Below are positions 28,130-36,483 of a stretch of 64,000 bases of DNA, one piece after another. The stretch is from Burkholderiales bacterium. Its GTDB lineage: Bacteria; Pseudomonadota; Gammaproteobacteria; Burkholderiales; Burkholderiaceae_C. Location: assembly GCA_947453625.1 (NCBI GenBank), contig CANGHK010000014.1, positions 32,874 to 96,873 on the forward strand, read 5' to 3'. The notes under the pieces are model-generated. The model searched no databases, was not told the DNA's origin, and worked only from the letters and a program-made list of their open reading frames with translations. The translations under genes and the position numbers were made by a program. Numbering within the stretch: the first letter of the stretch is position 1; every line of letters begins with the position of its first letter.

Positions 28130-29028
28130 GCCGGCCTCCCCTGCCGCAACACCAGGCGCTCGACGCCGGCCACCGCCGCGGTCAAGCCCAGCCCGAGCAG
28201 CGCCGAGACCACCAGCGCCGACCAGATGCCGATCGTGTTGCCGTAATACGAGCCGGTGAGCAATTTGGCGCCCAGCCCGGCCTGCGCGCCGGTGGGGAGC
28301 TCGGCCACCATCGCGCCCACCAGCCCGGCGGCGATGCCCACCCGAAGCGACGGGAACAGAAAGGGCAGGGCAGAGGGCATTCGCAGCAGCCAGAAGGCCT
28401 GCAGCGGGCTGGCGGCATAGGTGCGCATCAGCTCGGTCAGGGTGTGCTGCGGCGCGCGCAGGCCCTGCACCATCGCCACCGTGACCGGGAAGAAGCACAG
28501 GTACATCGCGATCGTCGCCTTGGGCGCGACGCCCTCGAAACCCAGGCTGCCCAGGATCACCAGCACGATGGGCGCGATCGCCAGCACCGGCACCGTCTGC
28601 GAGGCCACGATCCAGGGCAGCAGCGCGCGGTCCAGCGTGCGCGAGTGGACGATCGCCGCCGCCAGCGCAATGCCCAGCAGCGTGCCCAGCACGAAGCCGA
28701 CCAGCGTGGACTGCGCGGTGACCGCCGCGTGGTAGAGCAGGTTGCGCGGCGAGTCGAGCGGCCAACCGGTCAGGCTGGCGTAGAGGTCGGCCACCACCTG
28801 GTGCGGCGCGGGCAGCACCGGACGCTGCATGTTCAACGTGGTGCTGACCAGCTCAGTGGCGGTGTACTGGCCGTCGGCAGATCGCGGCGCGAGCACGCGC
28901 TCGATCGCGCCCGCGGCGTTCAGCCCGACGCAGCCCAGGTACCACAGCAGCAACACCGCCGCCAGCACCACGGCCACCGGCAGCACACGCTGCGACAGCA
29001 GGACAGGCTCAGACTTCATCGGCGCCAT
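28126..29028 (-). CDS. ABC transporter permease (first)
   Basis: A 300-residue inner-membrane permease with a single N-terminal helix (about residues 13-34), a periplasmic region (about 35-95), and a five-helix core. The EAA-type ATPase-contact loop is MRTYAASPLQAFWLLRMPSA. It overlaps the ATPase gene by up to 20 nt; a second ATG at 29019 is also possible. The SsuC/TauC/ThiX-like fold is clear, and ligand choice depends on the binding protein. Confidence 0.92.
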   Translation of the reverse strand: MAPMKSEPVLLSQRVLPVAVVLAAVLLLWYLGCVGLNAAGAIERVLAPRSADGQYTATELVSTTLNMQRPVLPAPHQVVADLYASLTGWPLDSPRNLLYHAAVTAQSTLVGFVLGTLLGIALAAAIVHSRTLDRALLPWIVASQTVPVLAIAPIVLVILGSLGFEGVAPKATIAMYLCFFPVTVAMVQGLRAPQHTLTELMRTYAASPLQAFWLLRMPSALPFLFPSLRVGIAAGLVGAMVAELPTGAQAGLGAKLLTGSYYGNTIGIWSALVVSALLGLGLTAAVAGVERLVLRQGRPA

Positions 29029-29848
29029 GGCCCTCGGCCAGGCCCAGCCTCACCTCATGCGCCAGCGCCATGAACTCGGGCGTGTCGCGCAGCCCCAGGT
29101 GGCGGGCGTCGGGCAGCGTGGAGTTGATGATCTTCAGGATGCGCCCGGGGCGCGGCGACATCACGACGATGCGGGTCGACAGGTAGACCGCCTCGGCGAT
29201 CGAATGGGTGACGAAGACCACCGTGCGCCGCTCGCGCTGCCAGAGTTGCTGAAGTTGCTCGTTCAGGCCATCGCGGGTGATCTCGTCGAGCGCGCCAAAG
29301 GGCTCGTCCATCATCAGGATCTTGGGCTCGAAGCCCAGCGCGCGGGCTATGGACACCCGCTGCTGCATGCCGCCCGACAGTTGCCAGGGGTATTTGCGCT
29401 CGAAGCCGGTCAGGCCGACGCGCGCCAACTGGGCCAGCGCAAGACGCTCAGCCTCGGCACGCGGCCGGCCCTGGAGGGTCAGCGGCAGCATCACGTTGGC
29501 CAGCACGTTGCGCCAGGGGAACAGCGCCGGCGCCTGGAACACATAGCCGTAGGCCCGGGCCAGCCTGGCCTGGTGCGGGCTCAGGCCGTTGACCCGCACC
29601 TCGCCGCGGGTGATGGGTTCGAGGTCGGCGATCACCCGCAGCAAGGTGGTCTTGCCGCAGCCCGAGGGGCCGATCAGCGAGACGAACTCGCCCTGGTTGA
29701 TGCGCAGGTCGATGTCGCTGAGGGCGTGCACCGGCGGGTCATTGGCGTGTCCCGACGGGTAGACCACGCTGGCCCGGCGCACCTGCACCGCAGCTTCGGG
29801 CGCAACGGCATCGGCACGTTGCGCGGCCAGTCGGTCAGGAGCGTTCAT
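29009..29848 (-). CDS. ABC transporter ATP-binding protein
   Basis: The motor subunit of the importer, 279 residues, related to SsuB/TauB/ThiZ. Walker A GPSGCGKTT is at 60-68, the Q-loop FQAPALFPW at about 104-112, the signature LSGGM at 157-161, and Walker B ILMMDEP at 177-183, followed by the H-loop VTHSIAEA. It is the first gene of the operon ATPase-permease-permease-binding protein-TetR. A RutR-type operator lies 33 nt before its ATG. Confidence 0.94.
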   Translation of the reverse strand: MNAPDRLAAQRADAVAPEAAVQVRRASVVYPSGHANDPPVHALSDIDLRINQGEFVSLIGPSGCGKTTLLRVIADLEPITRGEVRVNGLSPHQARLARAYGYVFQAPALFPWRNVLANVMLPLTLQGRPRAEAERLALAQLARVGLTGFERKYPWQLSGGMQQRVSIARALGFEPKILMMDEPFGALDEITRDGLNEQLQQLWQRERRTVVFVTHSIAEAVYLSTRIVVMSPRPGRILKIINSTLPDARHLGLRDTPEFMALAHEVRLGLAEGHGADEV

Positions 29849-29880
29849 GGACAGGGGTGGGCGCCGTTTTCAAGGAAAAC

Positions 29881-29896
29881 CTAAGCAAATGGTCAG
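29881..29896 (-). promoter_or_regulatory. RutR-type operator upstream of the ABC importer
   Basis: On the minus strand the site reads CTGACCATTTGCTTAG, matching 14 of 16 bases of the preT operator. One half-site is perfect and the other degenerate. It follows a weak promoter-like pair (TTGGCA at 29925-29930 and GACAAT at 29900-29905, spacer 19). No other site of this kind was noticed in the window. Confidence 0.65.
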
Positions 29897-30012
29897 CTTA
29901 TTGTCACCGACCTAGCCAGATCTGTGCCAAGCGCTGCCCGTCCATCGCCTCGGTATCAACCCCGAGACGGTGCCTGCCACGCCCATCGCGCCGATCCCGC
30001 CCAACGCGGCGA

Positions 30013-30645
30013 TCAAGCGCCGGCTGCATCGGGCCAGAACCCGGCCTGCCGGAGATCGGCCTCGCATTGCAGCGCGTCGCTGAACACCAGCGCCTGCCAG
30101 CCGGCCGCGCGAGCCGCCGCCACGTTCGGGGCATGGTCGTCGAGAAACACCAGCCTGGCCGGCGGCACGCCGAAGCGCTGCGCCGCCAGCGTGAAGATCG
30201 CCGGGTCGGGCTTGATCAGCTTGACGCGGGCCGAGAACACGCCGTCGTCGAACTCGCGCACGAAACCATGGCGTCTTTCCAGGTGGTCGGCATAGGACGC
30301 CGGCATGTTGGACAGGAAGAACATGGGCTGGCCGGGCTGGCGCAGCCGCCGCATCAGCGCCAGCGAGGCGGGGATGGGCCGAAGCGACTCGGGCACCGCG
30401 TCGACCACCGCCTGCACCTCGTCCGCGGCCAGACCGGTGCGCCGGGCGATGCGCTGCACCAGTTCGGTGGGCGTGACGCTGCCGCGGTCGAACTCACCCC
30501 AGTCGCCGCCATAGCTCTGGAAGATCTGCGCGGTCCAGAACACCGTGCTGGCGGCGTCGAACGCGCGAGTCGGCAGCAGGCGCTGCAGCAATCGCTCGGG
30601 CTGCCAGTCGAACAACACGCGACCAAAATCGAAGACGAAGTGCAT
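30013..30645 (-). CDS. HAD-superfamily phosphatase, YihX-like
   Basis: A 210-residue haloacid-dehalogenase-like hydrolase. Motif I is VFDFGRVL with nucleophile D6 and Gly in the usual acid-base Asp position, as in the YihX alpha-glucose-1-phosphatase subgroup. Motif II is FLSNMP, the motif III Lys is in LIKPDP, and motif IV is FLDDHAP. It lies only 7 nt downstream of pgi on the same strand, so a sugar-phosphate substrate (for example glucose-1-phosphate) is a reasonable guess from context. Confidence 0.87.
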   Translation of the reverse strand: MHFVFDFGRVLFDWQPERLLQRLLPTRAFDAASTVFWTAQIFQSYGGDWGEFDRGSVTPTELVQRIARRTGLAADEVQAVVDAVPESLRPIPASLALMRRLRQPGQPMFFLSNMPASYADHLERRHGFVREFDDGVFSARVKLIKPDPAIFTLAAQRFGVPPARLVFLDDHAPNVAAARAAGWQALVFSDALQCEADLRQAGFWPDAAGA

Positions 30646-30652
30646 GCTGGCC

Positions 30653-32263
30653 TCAGGCGGATTTCAGCCAGGCCAGCAGGCCGGCGGTGGACGCATCCAG
30701 CCCATCGCCGTCGGCCGCGCTCGCCGGCCCGGCCAAGCGCGGCAGCAGGTCGCCGGCCAGGGCCTTGCCCAACTCCACCCCCCACTGGTCGAAGCTGTTG
30801 ATGCCCCAGAGCGCGCCGCTGGTGAAGACCCGGTGCTCGTAGAGGGCGATCAGCGCGCCCAGCGCATGCGGCGTCAGCCTGTCCAGCAGCAGCGTGGTGC
30901 TGGGCCGGTTGCCGGGAAAGCTGCGGTGCCGCGCAACGGTCAGCTCGCCGAGTTCGGCCGAGGCGGTGGGCGCGGACTCGGTCAGCGCAGCCTCGGTGGT
31001 CTTGCCCAGCATCAGCGCCGCGCTCTGCGCCAGGCAGTTGGCCAGCGCCTTGGCCTGCAGGTCGGCGTGCGGGTGCGTGGCGTGCTTGACCGCAATGAAC
31101 TCGACCGGGATCACGTCGCTGCCCTGGTGCAGCATCTGGAAATAGGCATGCTGGCCGTTGGTGCCGGGCTCGCCCCAGACCACCGGGCTGGTGCCGAAGG
31201 GCAGCGGCTCACCGGCCAGGTCGACGCGCTTGCCGTTGCTCTCCATCTCTAGCTGCTGCAGATAGGCCGGCAGGCGCTTCAGGCCCTGGTGGTAGGGCGC
31301 GACCGAACGGCTGGTGCGGCCGTGAAAATTGCGGTACCAGAGGTCGAGCAGGCCGAGCTGGACCGGCAGGTTGGTCTCGAGCGGCGCGGTCGCGAAATGG
31401 CGGTCCATCGCATGGGCGCCGGCCAGCAAGGCGCGGAAATGATCAGCGCCGATCGCGATCGCGATCGACAGCCCGATCGCGCTCCACAGCGAATAACGCC
31501 CGCCCACCCAGTCCCAGAAGCCGAAGGTGGTGTGGATGCCGAAGGCCGCCGCCGCGGGCAGGTTGGTCGTGACGCCGACGAAATGGCGGCCGATGTCGGT
31601 GCCGCCCTGGGCCAGGAACCAGTCGCGCGCCACCGCCGCGTTGGCCAGGGTCTCCTGCGTGGTGAAGGTCTTGCTGGCGATGATGAACAGCGTCTGCGCG
31701 GGATCGAGGCGGCGCAGCACCGGCGTGATGTCATGGCCGTCGACGTTGCTGACGAAGTGCAGCGTCAGCTTGGGGTGGCCGAAGGCCTCGAGCGCCGGCA
31801 CCACCATCTGCGGGCCCAGGTCGCTGCCGCCGATGCCGATGTTCACGACATGGCGGATGCCGCTGGACGAGGTGTCGCGCACCGCTTCGGCAAAGTCCAG
31901 CATGCGGGTTAGCACGCCATGCACCTGGTCGCTGAACAGCCCTTGGCCCGGCGGGGCGCGCAGCGCGGTGTGCAGCACCGCCCTGCTCTCGGTGGTGTTG
32001 ATGGCTGCGCCGGCCAGCATCGCATCGCGCCGTGCTTCCAGCCCGCATTCGCGCGCCAGTTCGACCAGCAGCCCGCGCGTGGCCAGGTCCCAGTGGTTCT
32101 TGGACAGGTCGGCAAAGACCTCGGGCGCCTGCAGCGCAAAGGCGTCGAAACGTCCGGGGTCGCGGGCAAAGGCCTCGCGCAGGTCCAGGTGGCAGCCTTG
32201 AGCCCCGAAGTGGGCTTGCAGCGCGGCCCAGGCCGCGGTGGTGTCGCAGCGCGTGAAGTTCAT
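30653..32263 (-). CDS. pgi: Glucose-6-phosphate isomerase
   Basis: Interconverts glucose-6-phosphate and fructose-6-phosphate. The 536-residue product is at family length. Visible signatures are NIGIGGSDLGP (sugar-phosphate site), GEPGTNGQHAYFQMLHQG (quoted in part, with catalytic Glu and His), and the C-terminal SFDQWGVELGK with the conserved Lys. The HAD gene follows immediately. zwf and hexR lie nearby on the other strand, so this stretch is a small sugar-metabolism neighbourhood; I see no HexR site before pgi itself. Confidence 0.97.
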   Translation of the reverse strand: MNFTRCDTTAAWAALQAHFGAQGCHLDLREAFARDPGRFDAFALQAPEVFADLSKNHWDLATRGLLVELARECGLEARRDAMLAGAAINTTESRAVLHTALRAPPGQGLFSDQVHGVLTRMLDFAEAVRDTSSSGIRHVVNIGIGGSDLGPQMVVPALEAFGHPKLTLHFVSNVDGHDITPVLRRLDPAQTLFIIASKTFTTQETLANAAVARDWFLAQGGTDIGRHFVGVTTNLPAAAAFGIHTTFGFWDWVGGRYSLWSAIGLSIAIAIGADHFRALLAGAHAMDRHFATAPLETNLPVQLGLLDLWYRNFHGRTSRSVAPYHQGLKRLPAYLQQLEMESNGKRVDLAGEPLPFGTSPVVWGEPGTNGQHAYFQMLHQGSDVIPVEFIAVKHATHPHADLQAKALANCLAQSAALMLGKTTEAALTESAPTASAELGELTVARHRSFPGNRPSTTLLLDRLTPHALGALIALYEHRVFTSGALWGINSFDQWGVELGKALAGDLLPRLAGPASAADGDGLDASTAGLLAWLKSA

Positions 32264-32474
32264 GTCACATCCCCTGGATCAGGAAAACGGGTTGGGCGAC
32301 CGGGTGCTGCGCGCGGGCGCTGGCGGAGGTCACCTCGGATTAGAACCGTTCCATGGCAACCCGGGTTTCAATCGGGTTACGGCCAAATTCGCGGCATCAC
32401 CCGGCGAACGATCAAGCCGGCGATCAAATAGCCGGTAGCCGCAGGGACCGTCCCGGCCGGTACAGAATCGAACC

Positions 32475-33491
32475 GTGCCCCGCACCAACCCAAGCCGCCG
32501 CCATATCCTGACCGCCTCGGCACGATGGAGCGCGCTGGCCCTGGGCCTGCCGCCGGCGGCATCGGCCGCCCATCCGCCCTGGCGCGTCGGCCCGGGCCAG
32601 GCACTGACCCGGGTGGCCGACGCGCTGCGCCTGGCCGGCGACGGCGACACCATCGAGGTGCTGCCCGGAACCTATGCGGGTGACGTGGCGGTGATCACGC
32701 AGCGCCGGCTCACGATTCTGGGCCTGGGCTCGCGGCCGCTGTTCCTGGCCGACGGCCAGGACGCCGAAGGCAAGGCGATCTGGGTCGTGCGCAACGGTGA
32801 CATCCGGATCGAGAACATCGGTTTCCGCGGCGCCAGGGTGGCCAGCGGCAACGGCGCGGGCATACGCTTCGAGCGCGGTCGGCTTCAACTGCTGCGCTGC
32901 GCCTTCAACGACAACCAGATGGGCCTGCTCAGCGGCAACGACGACAGCAGCACGCTCGAGATCACCGACTGCGAGTTCGGCGATGCCCCAGTCAACCCGG
33001 GCAGCCTGCCGCACCTGCTCTACGTCGGCCGCATCGGCCGCTTCAGCCTGCACGGCAGCCGGCTGCATCACGGGCACGAAGGGCATTTGCTGAAGTCGCG
33101 GGCACGTGAATCGGTCGTCATCGACAACCGACTGGACGACGGCCTGCAGGGCGAGGCCTCGTACGAGATCGACCTGCCCAACGGCGGCATTGCCTGGGTC
33201 GAGGGCAACCGCCTGGTGCAGAGCCCGCGCACCCAGAACCCGGTGATGCTGAGCTTCGGGGCCGAGGGTCAGCCCTGGCCCGAGAGCCGGCTGACGCTGC
33301 GCGACAACTGCTTCGTCAACCACCTGGCGTCGGGCGCCAGCTTCGTGCGGGTCTGGGCCGACCGGTTGCCGGCAGCCGCTCCGGTGCTCAGCCAGGGCAA
33401 CCGCTACCTGGGCCCGGGCCTGCTGGAACTGGGACCGCGCGGCGAATCGGTGGACGACGTCCGGGGCCCGGCGCCACAGTTCACCGCGTGA
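32475..33491 (+). CDS. Exported right-handed beta-helix protein (Tat signal)
   Basis: A 338-residue protein starting at GTG 32475 with a twin-arginine-type signal SRRHILTASARWSALALGL and cleavage near ASA (about residue 31). The mature part has repeated short strands with the pectate-lyase-like pattern (RLTILGLGSRPLF, RIENIGFRGARV, LQLLRCAFNDNQMG, LEITDCEFGD, VVIDNRLDDG), indicating a parallel beta-helix. The early GDTIEVLPGTY segment is typical of the DUF1565/NosD-like group. Such folds bind or cut polysaccharides; no catalytic residues can be assigned. It lies between pgi and zwf, but no link to either is shown. Confidence 0.82.
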   Translation: MPRTNPSRRHILTASARWSALALGLPPAASAAHPPWRVGPGQALTRVADALRLAGDGDTIEVLPGTYAGDVAVITQRRLTILGLGSRPLFLADGQDAEGKAIWVVRNGDIRIENIGFRGARVASGNGAGIRFERGRLQLLRCAFNDNQMGLLSGNDDSSTLEITDCEFGDAPVNPGSLPHLLYVGRIGRFSLHGSRLHHGHEGHLLKSRARESVVIDNRLDDGLQGEASYEIDLPNGGIAWVEGNRLVQSPRTQNPVMLSFGAEGQPWPESRLTLRDNCFVNHLASGASFVRVWADRLPAAAPVLSQGNRYLGPGLLELGPRGESVDDVRGPAPQFTA

Positions 33492-33555
33492 CCTATCGCC
33501 GCGCCGGTACCAGCACCTGACGGCCTGAGCGCAGGAACCGGCCCGGCGGCCGGGA

Positions 33556-33584
33556 TTGACCCGACCATGAAACTGATGCATCAT
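33556..33584 (+). promoter_or_regulatory. zwf: Probable zwf promoter
   Basis: TTGACC at 33556-33561 and CATCAT at 33579-33584 are 17 nt apart. The HexR-type palindrome begins six bases after the -10 position, over the expected transcription start. Confidence 0.45.
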
Positions 33585-33590
33585 CGATCA

Positions 33591-33605
33591 TGTAACTAAG
33601 TTACA
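33591..33605 (+). promoter_or_regulatory. HexR operator upstream of zwf
   Basis: TGTAACTAAGTTACA is a perfect 6-bp dyad with a 3-nt centre and closely matches the gammaproteobacterial HexR pattern TGTAAT-N3-ATTACA. It lies 25 nt before the zwf ATG, downstream of the promoter, where a bound repressor would block transcription. The hexR-like gene follows zwf. Confidence 0.75.
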
Positions 33606-33630
33606 GATCCTGCCAACTCATCCTCTGTCC

Positions 33631-35076
33631 ATGTCATTCGATCTTGTGTTCTTCGGCGGCACCGGCGACCTCACCTGGCGCAAGCTGATGCCGGCGCTGC
33701 TGCAAGCCTTCCGCCACGGCAAACTACCGCCGGGCGGGCGCATCCTGGCGGTGGCTCGCGACGAGCGCAGCGACGACGAGTACCGCCGCTTCATCCACGA
33801 CCGCTTCGTCGAAGTCGACAGCGCCAAGCGCCCCAGCGACGACGAGTTCGCGCGCTTTGCCGAGATGCTGCACTACCGGCGCATGGACTTGTCCCAACCC
33901 TCGGATTACGCCGGGCTGAAGACCTGGCTGGACGAGGGCAACGCCGACACCGTGGTGCTTTACCTGGCCACCTCGCCCTACCTGTTTCCGGTGGTCTGCG
34001 AGCAACTCGGCCTGGCCGGCCTGAACGGCCCCAAGGTACGCGTGGTGCTGGAAAAGCCGCTCGGACACGACCTGGCCAGCGCGCTGGAGATCAACCGGGT
34101 CGTGCGCAAGGCCTTCGCCGAGACCCAGGCCTTCCGGATCGACCATTACCTGGGCAAGCCGGCAGTGCAGAACCTGATGGCGCTGCGCTTCGGCAACGCG
34201 CTGTTCGAGCCGCTGTGGCGGCGCGAGAGCATCGCCAACATCCAGATCACGCTGGCCGAGGGCCTGGGCGTGGGCACCCGCGGCGACTACTACGACAACA
34301 CCGGCGCGCTGCGCGACATGATCCAGAACCATGCGCTGCAGTTGCTGACGATGATCGCGATGGAGCCGCCGTCGAGCAACGATGCGGACGCGATCCGCGA
34401 CGAGAAGCTCAAGGTGTTGCGCTCGCTGCGGCCGTTCACCGCCGAGAGCGTGGCGCGCGACGTGGTGCGCGGCCAGTACAAGGCCGGCACGATAGCCGGC
34501 AAGCCGGTGCCGGGCTACCTCGACGAGATCAAGGTGCCGCGGGGCAGCCACTGCGAGACCTTTGTCGCGCTGCGCACCGAGGTGCAGAACTGGCGCTGGG
34601 CCGGCGTGCCCTTCTACCTGCGCACCGGCAAGCGACTGGCGTCACAGCATTCGCAGATCGTGGTCAATTTCCGCGAGGTGCCGCATCCGATCTTCCCGGG
34701 CTCGGCGCGCGCCAACAAGCTGGTGATCAAGCTGCAGCCCGAGGACGGACTGGAACTGCACCTGCTGGCCGCCAAGGGCAGCGCCCAGGGCGAGATGCTG
34801 GCGCCGGTCTCGCTGGACCTGGACTTCGACAAGGCTTTCGAGAGCGAACGGGTCGGCGCCTACGAGCGGTTGCTGATGGACGCGATCGCCGGCAGGCTGA
34901 ACCTTTTCGTGCGCAGCGACGAGCAGGAACAGGCCTGGCGCTGGGTCGAGCCGGTGCTCAAGGCCTGGACCGCCGACCCGAACGGCCCGCGCACCTACGC
35001 TGCCGGCACCTGGGGTCCGCCGGCCTCGAGCGCGATGGTGGCGCGTGACGGCTGCACCTGGGACGAAGAACAGTGA
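33631..35076 (+). CDS. zwf: Glucose-6-phosphate 1-dehydrogenase
   Basis: First enzyme of the oxidative pentose phosphate and Entner-Doudoroff routes. It oxidises glucose-6-phosphate with NADP (or NAD). The 481-residue product has the dinucleotide loop GGTGDLTWRKL (9-19), the active-site signature RIDHYLGK (169-176, with the catalytic His region), and the substrate-binding IQNHALQLL stretch. Transcription probably answers to HexR, which senses the ED intermediate KDPG in other bacteria. Two hairpins directly after the stop (35089-35117) may end the transcript before hexR. Confidence 0.97.
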   Translation: MSFDLVFFGGTGDLTWRKLMPALLQAFRHGKLPPGGRILAVARDERSDDEYRRFIHDRFVEVDSAKRPSDDEFARFAEMLHYRRMDLSQPSDYAGLKTWLDEGNADTVVLYLATSPYLFPVVCEQLGLAGLNGPKVRVVLEKPLGHDLASALEINRVVRKAFAETQAFRIDHYLGKPAVQNLMALRFGNALFEPLWRRESIANIQITLAEGLGVGTRGDYYDNTGALRDMIQNHALQLLTMIAMEPPSSNDADAIRDEKLKVLRSLRPFTAESVARDVVRGQYKAGTIAGKPVPGYLDEIKVPRGSHCETFVALRTEVQNWRWAGVPFYLRTGKRLASQHSQIVVNFREVPHPIFPGSARANKLVIKLQPEDGLELHLLAAKGSAQGEMLAPVSLDLDFDKAFESERVGAYERLLMDAIAGRLNLFVRSDEQEQAWRWVEPVLKAWTADPNGPRTYAAGTWGPPASSAMVARDGCTWDEEQ

Positions 35077-35088
35077 CCCCCCGCCGAT

Positions 35089-35117
35089 GCGCCTTCGGCG
35101 CCTCCCCCTCAGGGAGG
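35089..35117 (+). terminator. Two adjacent hairpins after zwf
   Basis: GCGCC-TTC-GGCGC (35089-35101) is followed by CCTCCC-CCTCA-GGGAGG (overlapping at base 35101, to 35117). There is no U-run. It starts 12 nt after the zwf stop and could be a transcript-end or processing structure. Confidence 0.35.
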
Positions 35118-35200
35118 CCGAGCCCGGACGTCCAAGGTCCAGTGGACCTCGGGCGCCGGGCGAGGAGCCGGGCTGCCCAGCCCGGTGCGGCCTGCAAGGC

Positions 35201-35237
35201 CCGCCAGCGGCCCGGCGAAGCAGGCTCCGCGGCGGCC
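35201..35237 (+). repeat. Copy B of a 37-bp dispersed GC-rich repeat
   Basis: This stretch in the zwf-hexR gap matches the minus strand of 26008-26044 with two mismatches in 37 bp. The 213-base gap around it is GC-rich and full of short inverted repeats. Confidence 0.75.
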
Positions 35238-35289
35238 ACTTGGATATGCCCTGCCCCGGCAATGGGTTTTGCGGATCGTTGGCTGGAAT

Positions 35290-36192
35290 GTGACCTTGCT
35301 TGACCGCATCCGCGCCTCCATCCCCGCGCTGCCGCCGGCCGAGCAGCGCGTGGCCAAATTGTTGCTGGCCGATCCGCGCAGTTTCGCCACCTTGCCGGTC
35401 AGCGAACTGGCGCATCGCTCGCATGTCAGCAAGCCCACGGTGGTGCGCTTCTGCCGCAGCGTGGGCTACGACGGGCTGGCTGACTTCAAGCTGAAACTGG
35501 CCGGCACCGTCAACGAGGGTGTGCCCTTCGTGCACCGCTCGGTCGATGAGGACGACAAGCCCGGCGACCTGATCGTCAAAGTGATAGACAACGCCGTGGC
35601 GGCGATGCTCAAGTACCGCAACAACGCCGCCGGCCACGCTTTCGAGCAGGCGCTGGCCGCGCTGACCGCGGCCGGCCAAGCGCACAAGCGCATCGAGTTC
35701 TACGGCGTCGGCAACTCGGGCATCGTGGCGCAGGATGCGCAGCACAAGTTCTTCCGCCTCGGCGTCAACGCCGCGGCAGTCAGCGACGGCCATGTGCAGG
35801 TGATGAGCGCCACCATGCTGGGGCCGGGCGACTGCGCGGTGGTGATCAGCAACTCAGGCCGCAGCCGCGACCTGATAGACACCGCCGACATCGCCCGCCG
35901 CAAGGGCGCGACGGTGATCGTGATCACCGCCAGCGGCTCACCGCTGGCGCAACTGGCGCAAAGCCACCACCAGATCGTGCTGGCGGCCGACCACCCGGAG
36001 GACTTCGACCGCTACAGCCCGATGGTCTCGCGCCTGCTGCACCTGCTGATCATCGACATCCTGACCACAGGCGTCGCGCTTCGCCTGGGCCCGGGCCTGC
36101 GGCCGATGATGCAGGAGATCAAGCGCAACCTGCGCGCCAAGCGCTATGCGGTGCCCTTGCCGCGGGCTGACAGCGGTTCGGCACCAGACTGA
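35290..36192 (+). CDS. hexR: RpiR-family regulator HexR
   Basis: A sugar-phosphate-responsive regulator of 300 residues with an N-terminal RpiR helix-turn-helix (about 1-75, including SELAHRSHVSKPTVVRFCRS) and a C-terminal SIS sugar-phosphate-binding domain (about 125-260, with VGNSGIVAQDAQHKF and ISNSGRSRDLI). HexR in other proteobacteria represses zwf and Entner-Doudoroff genes until KDPG is present, and a HexR-type palindrome sits before the adjacent zwf. The start is a GTG at 35290. The last 49 bases overlap the convergent mlaB gene. Confidence 0.92.
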   Translation: MTLLDRIRASIPALPPAEQRVAKLLLADPRSFATLPVSELAHRSHVSKPTVVRFCRSVGYDGLADFKLKLAGTVNEGVPFVHRSVDEDDKPGDLIVKVIDNAVAAMLKYRNNAAGHAFEQALAALTAAGQAHKRIEFYGVGNSGIVAQDAQHKFFRLGVNAAAVSDGHVQVMSATMLGPGDCAVVISNSGRSRDLIDTADIARRKGATVIVITASGSPLAQLAQSHHQIVLAADHPEDFDRYSPMVSRLLHLLIIDILTTGVALRLGPGLRPMMQEIKRNLRAKRYAVPLPRADSGSAPD

Positions 36193-36473
36193 CCCGGCGC
36201 TGCCGGCAGCAGGGTCAACAGGCCGTCCACGCCATAAAGCTGGGCCAGTTGGATCAGCTTGGCCGGCACACCGGTCACCTGCAAGCGGCGCCCGCGCCCC
36301 GCCGCCTCGCGCTGGCAGGCCAGCAGCACCGCCAGCGCAGCGGTGTCGAGCTCGCGCAGCGCCGAGGCGTCGATCACCGGCGCATCGGCCGCCTGCAGCA
36401 GCGGCGTCAGCCGCGCCAGCGTGGCGCTGGCCTCGGCCATCGTCAGGCGCTCGGGCAGGGCGATCGCAGCCAT
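36144..36473 (-). CDS. mlaB: MlaB-like STAS-domain protein
   Basis: A 109-residue STAS domain protein, the small cytosolic subunit that binds and stabilises the MlaFE phospholipid-transporting ATPase. The STAS core with the central helix and the conserved RELDTAALAVLLAC segment is visible; the Thr in LDTA takes the place of the conserved Ser/Thr. It is the last gene of the mla operon and begins 10 nt after mlaC. Its 3' end overlaps the convergent hexR gene by 49 bases, so about 16 codons of each share DNA. Confidence 0.87.
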   Translation of the reverse strand: MAAIALPERLTMAEASATLARLTPLLQAADAPVIDASALRELDTAALAVLLACQREAAGRGRRLQVTGVPAKLIQLAQLYGVDGLLTLLPAAPGQSGAEPLSARGKGTA

Positions 36474-36483
36474 GGCCCCGCCC

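Noticed and set aside
29881..29896. The importer operator considered a chance half-site
   Set aside because: The match to the preT operator is 14 of 16 including a perfect half-site, and it lies in the short upstream region of a functionally linked operon, so it is kept as a lower-confidence site.
30013..30645. HAD protein considered inactive because motif I lacks the second Asp
   Set aside because: DxG in motif I is normal for the YihX-like subgroup, which is active.
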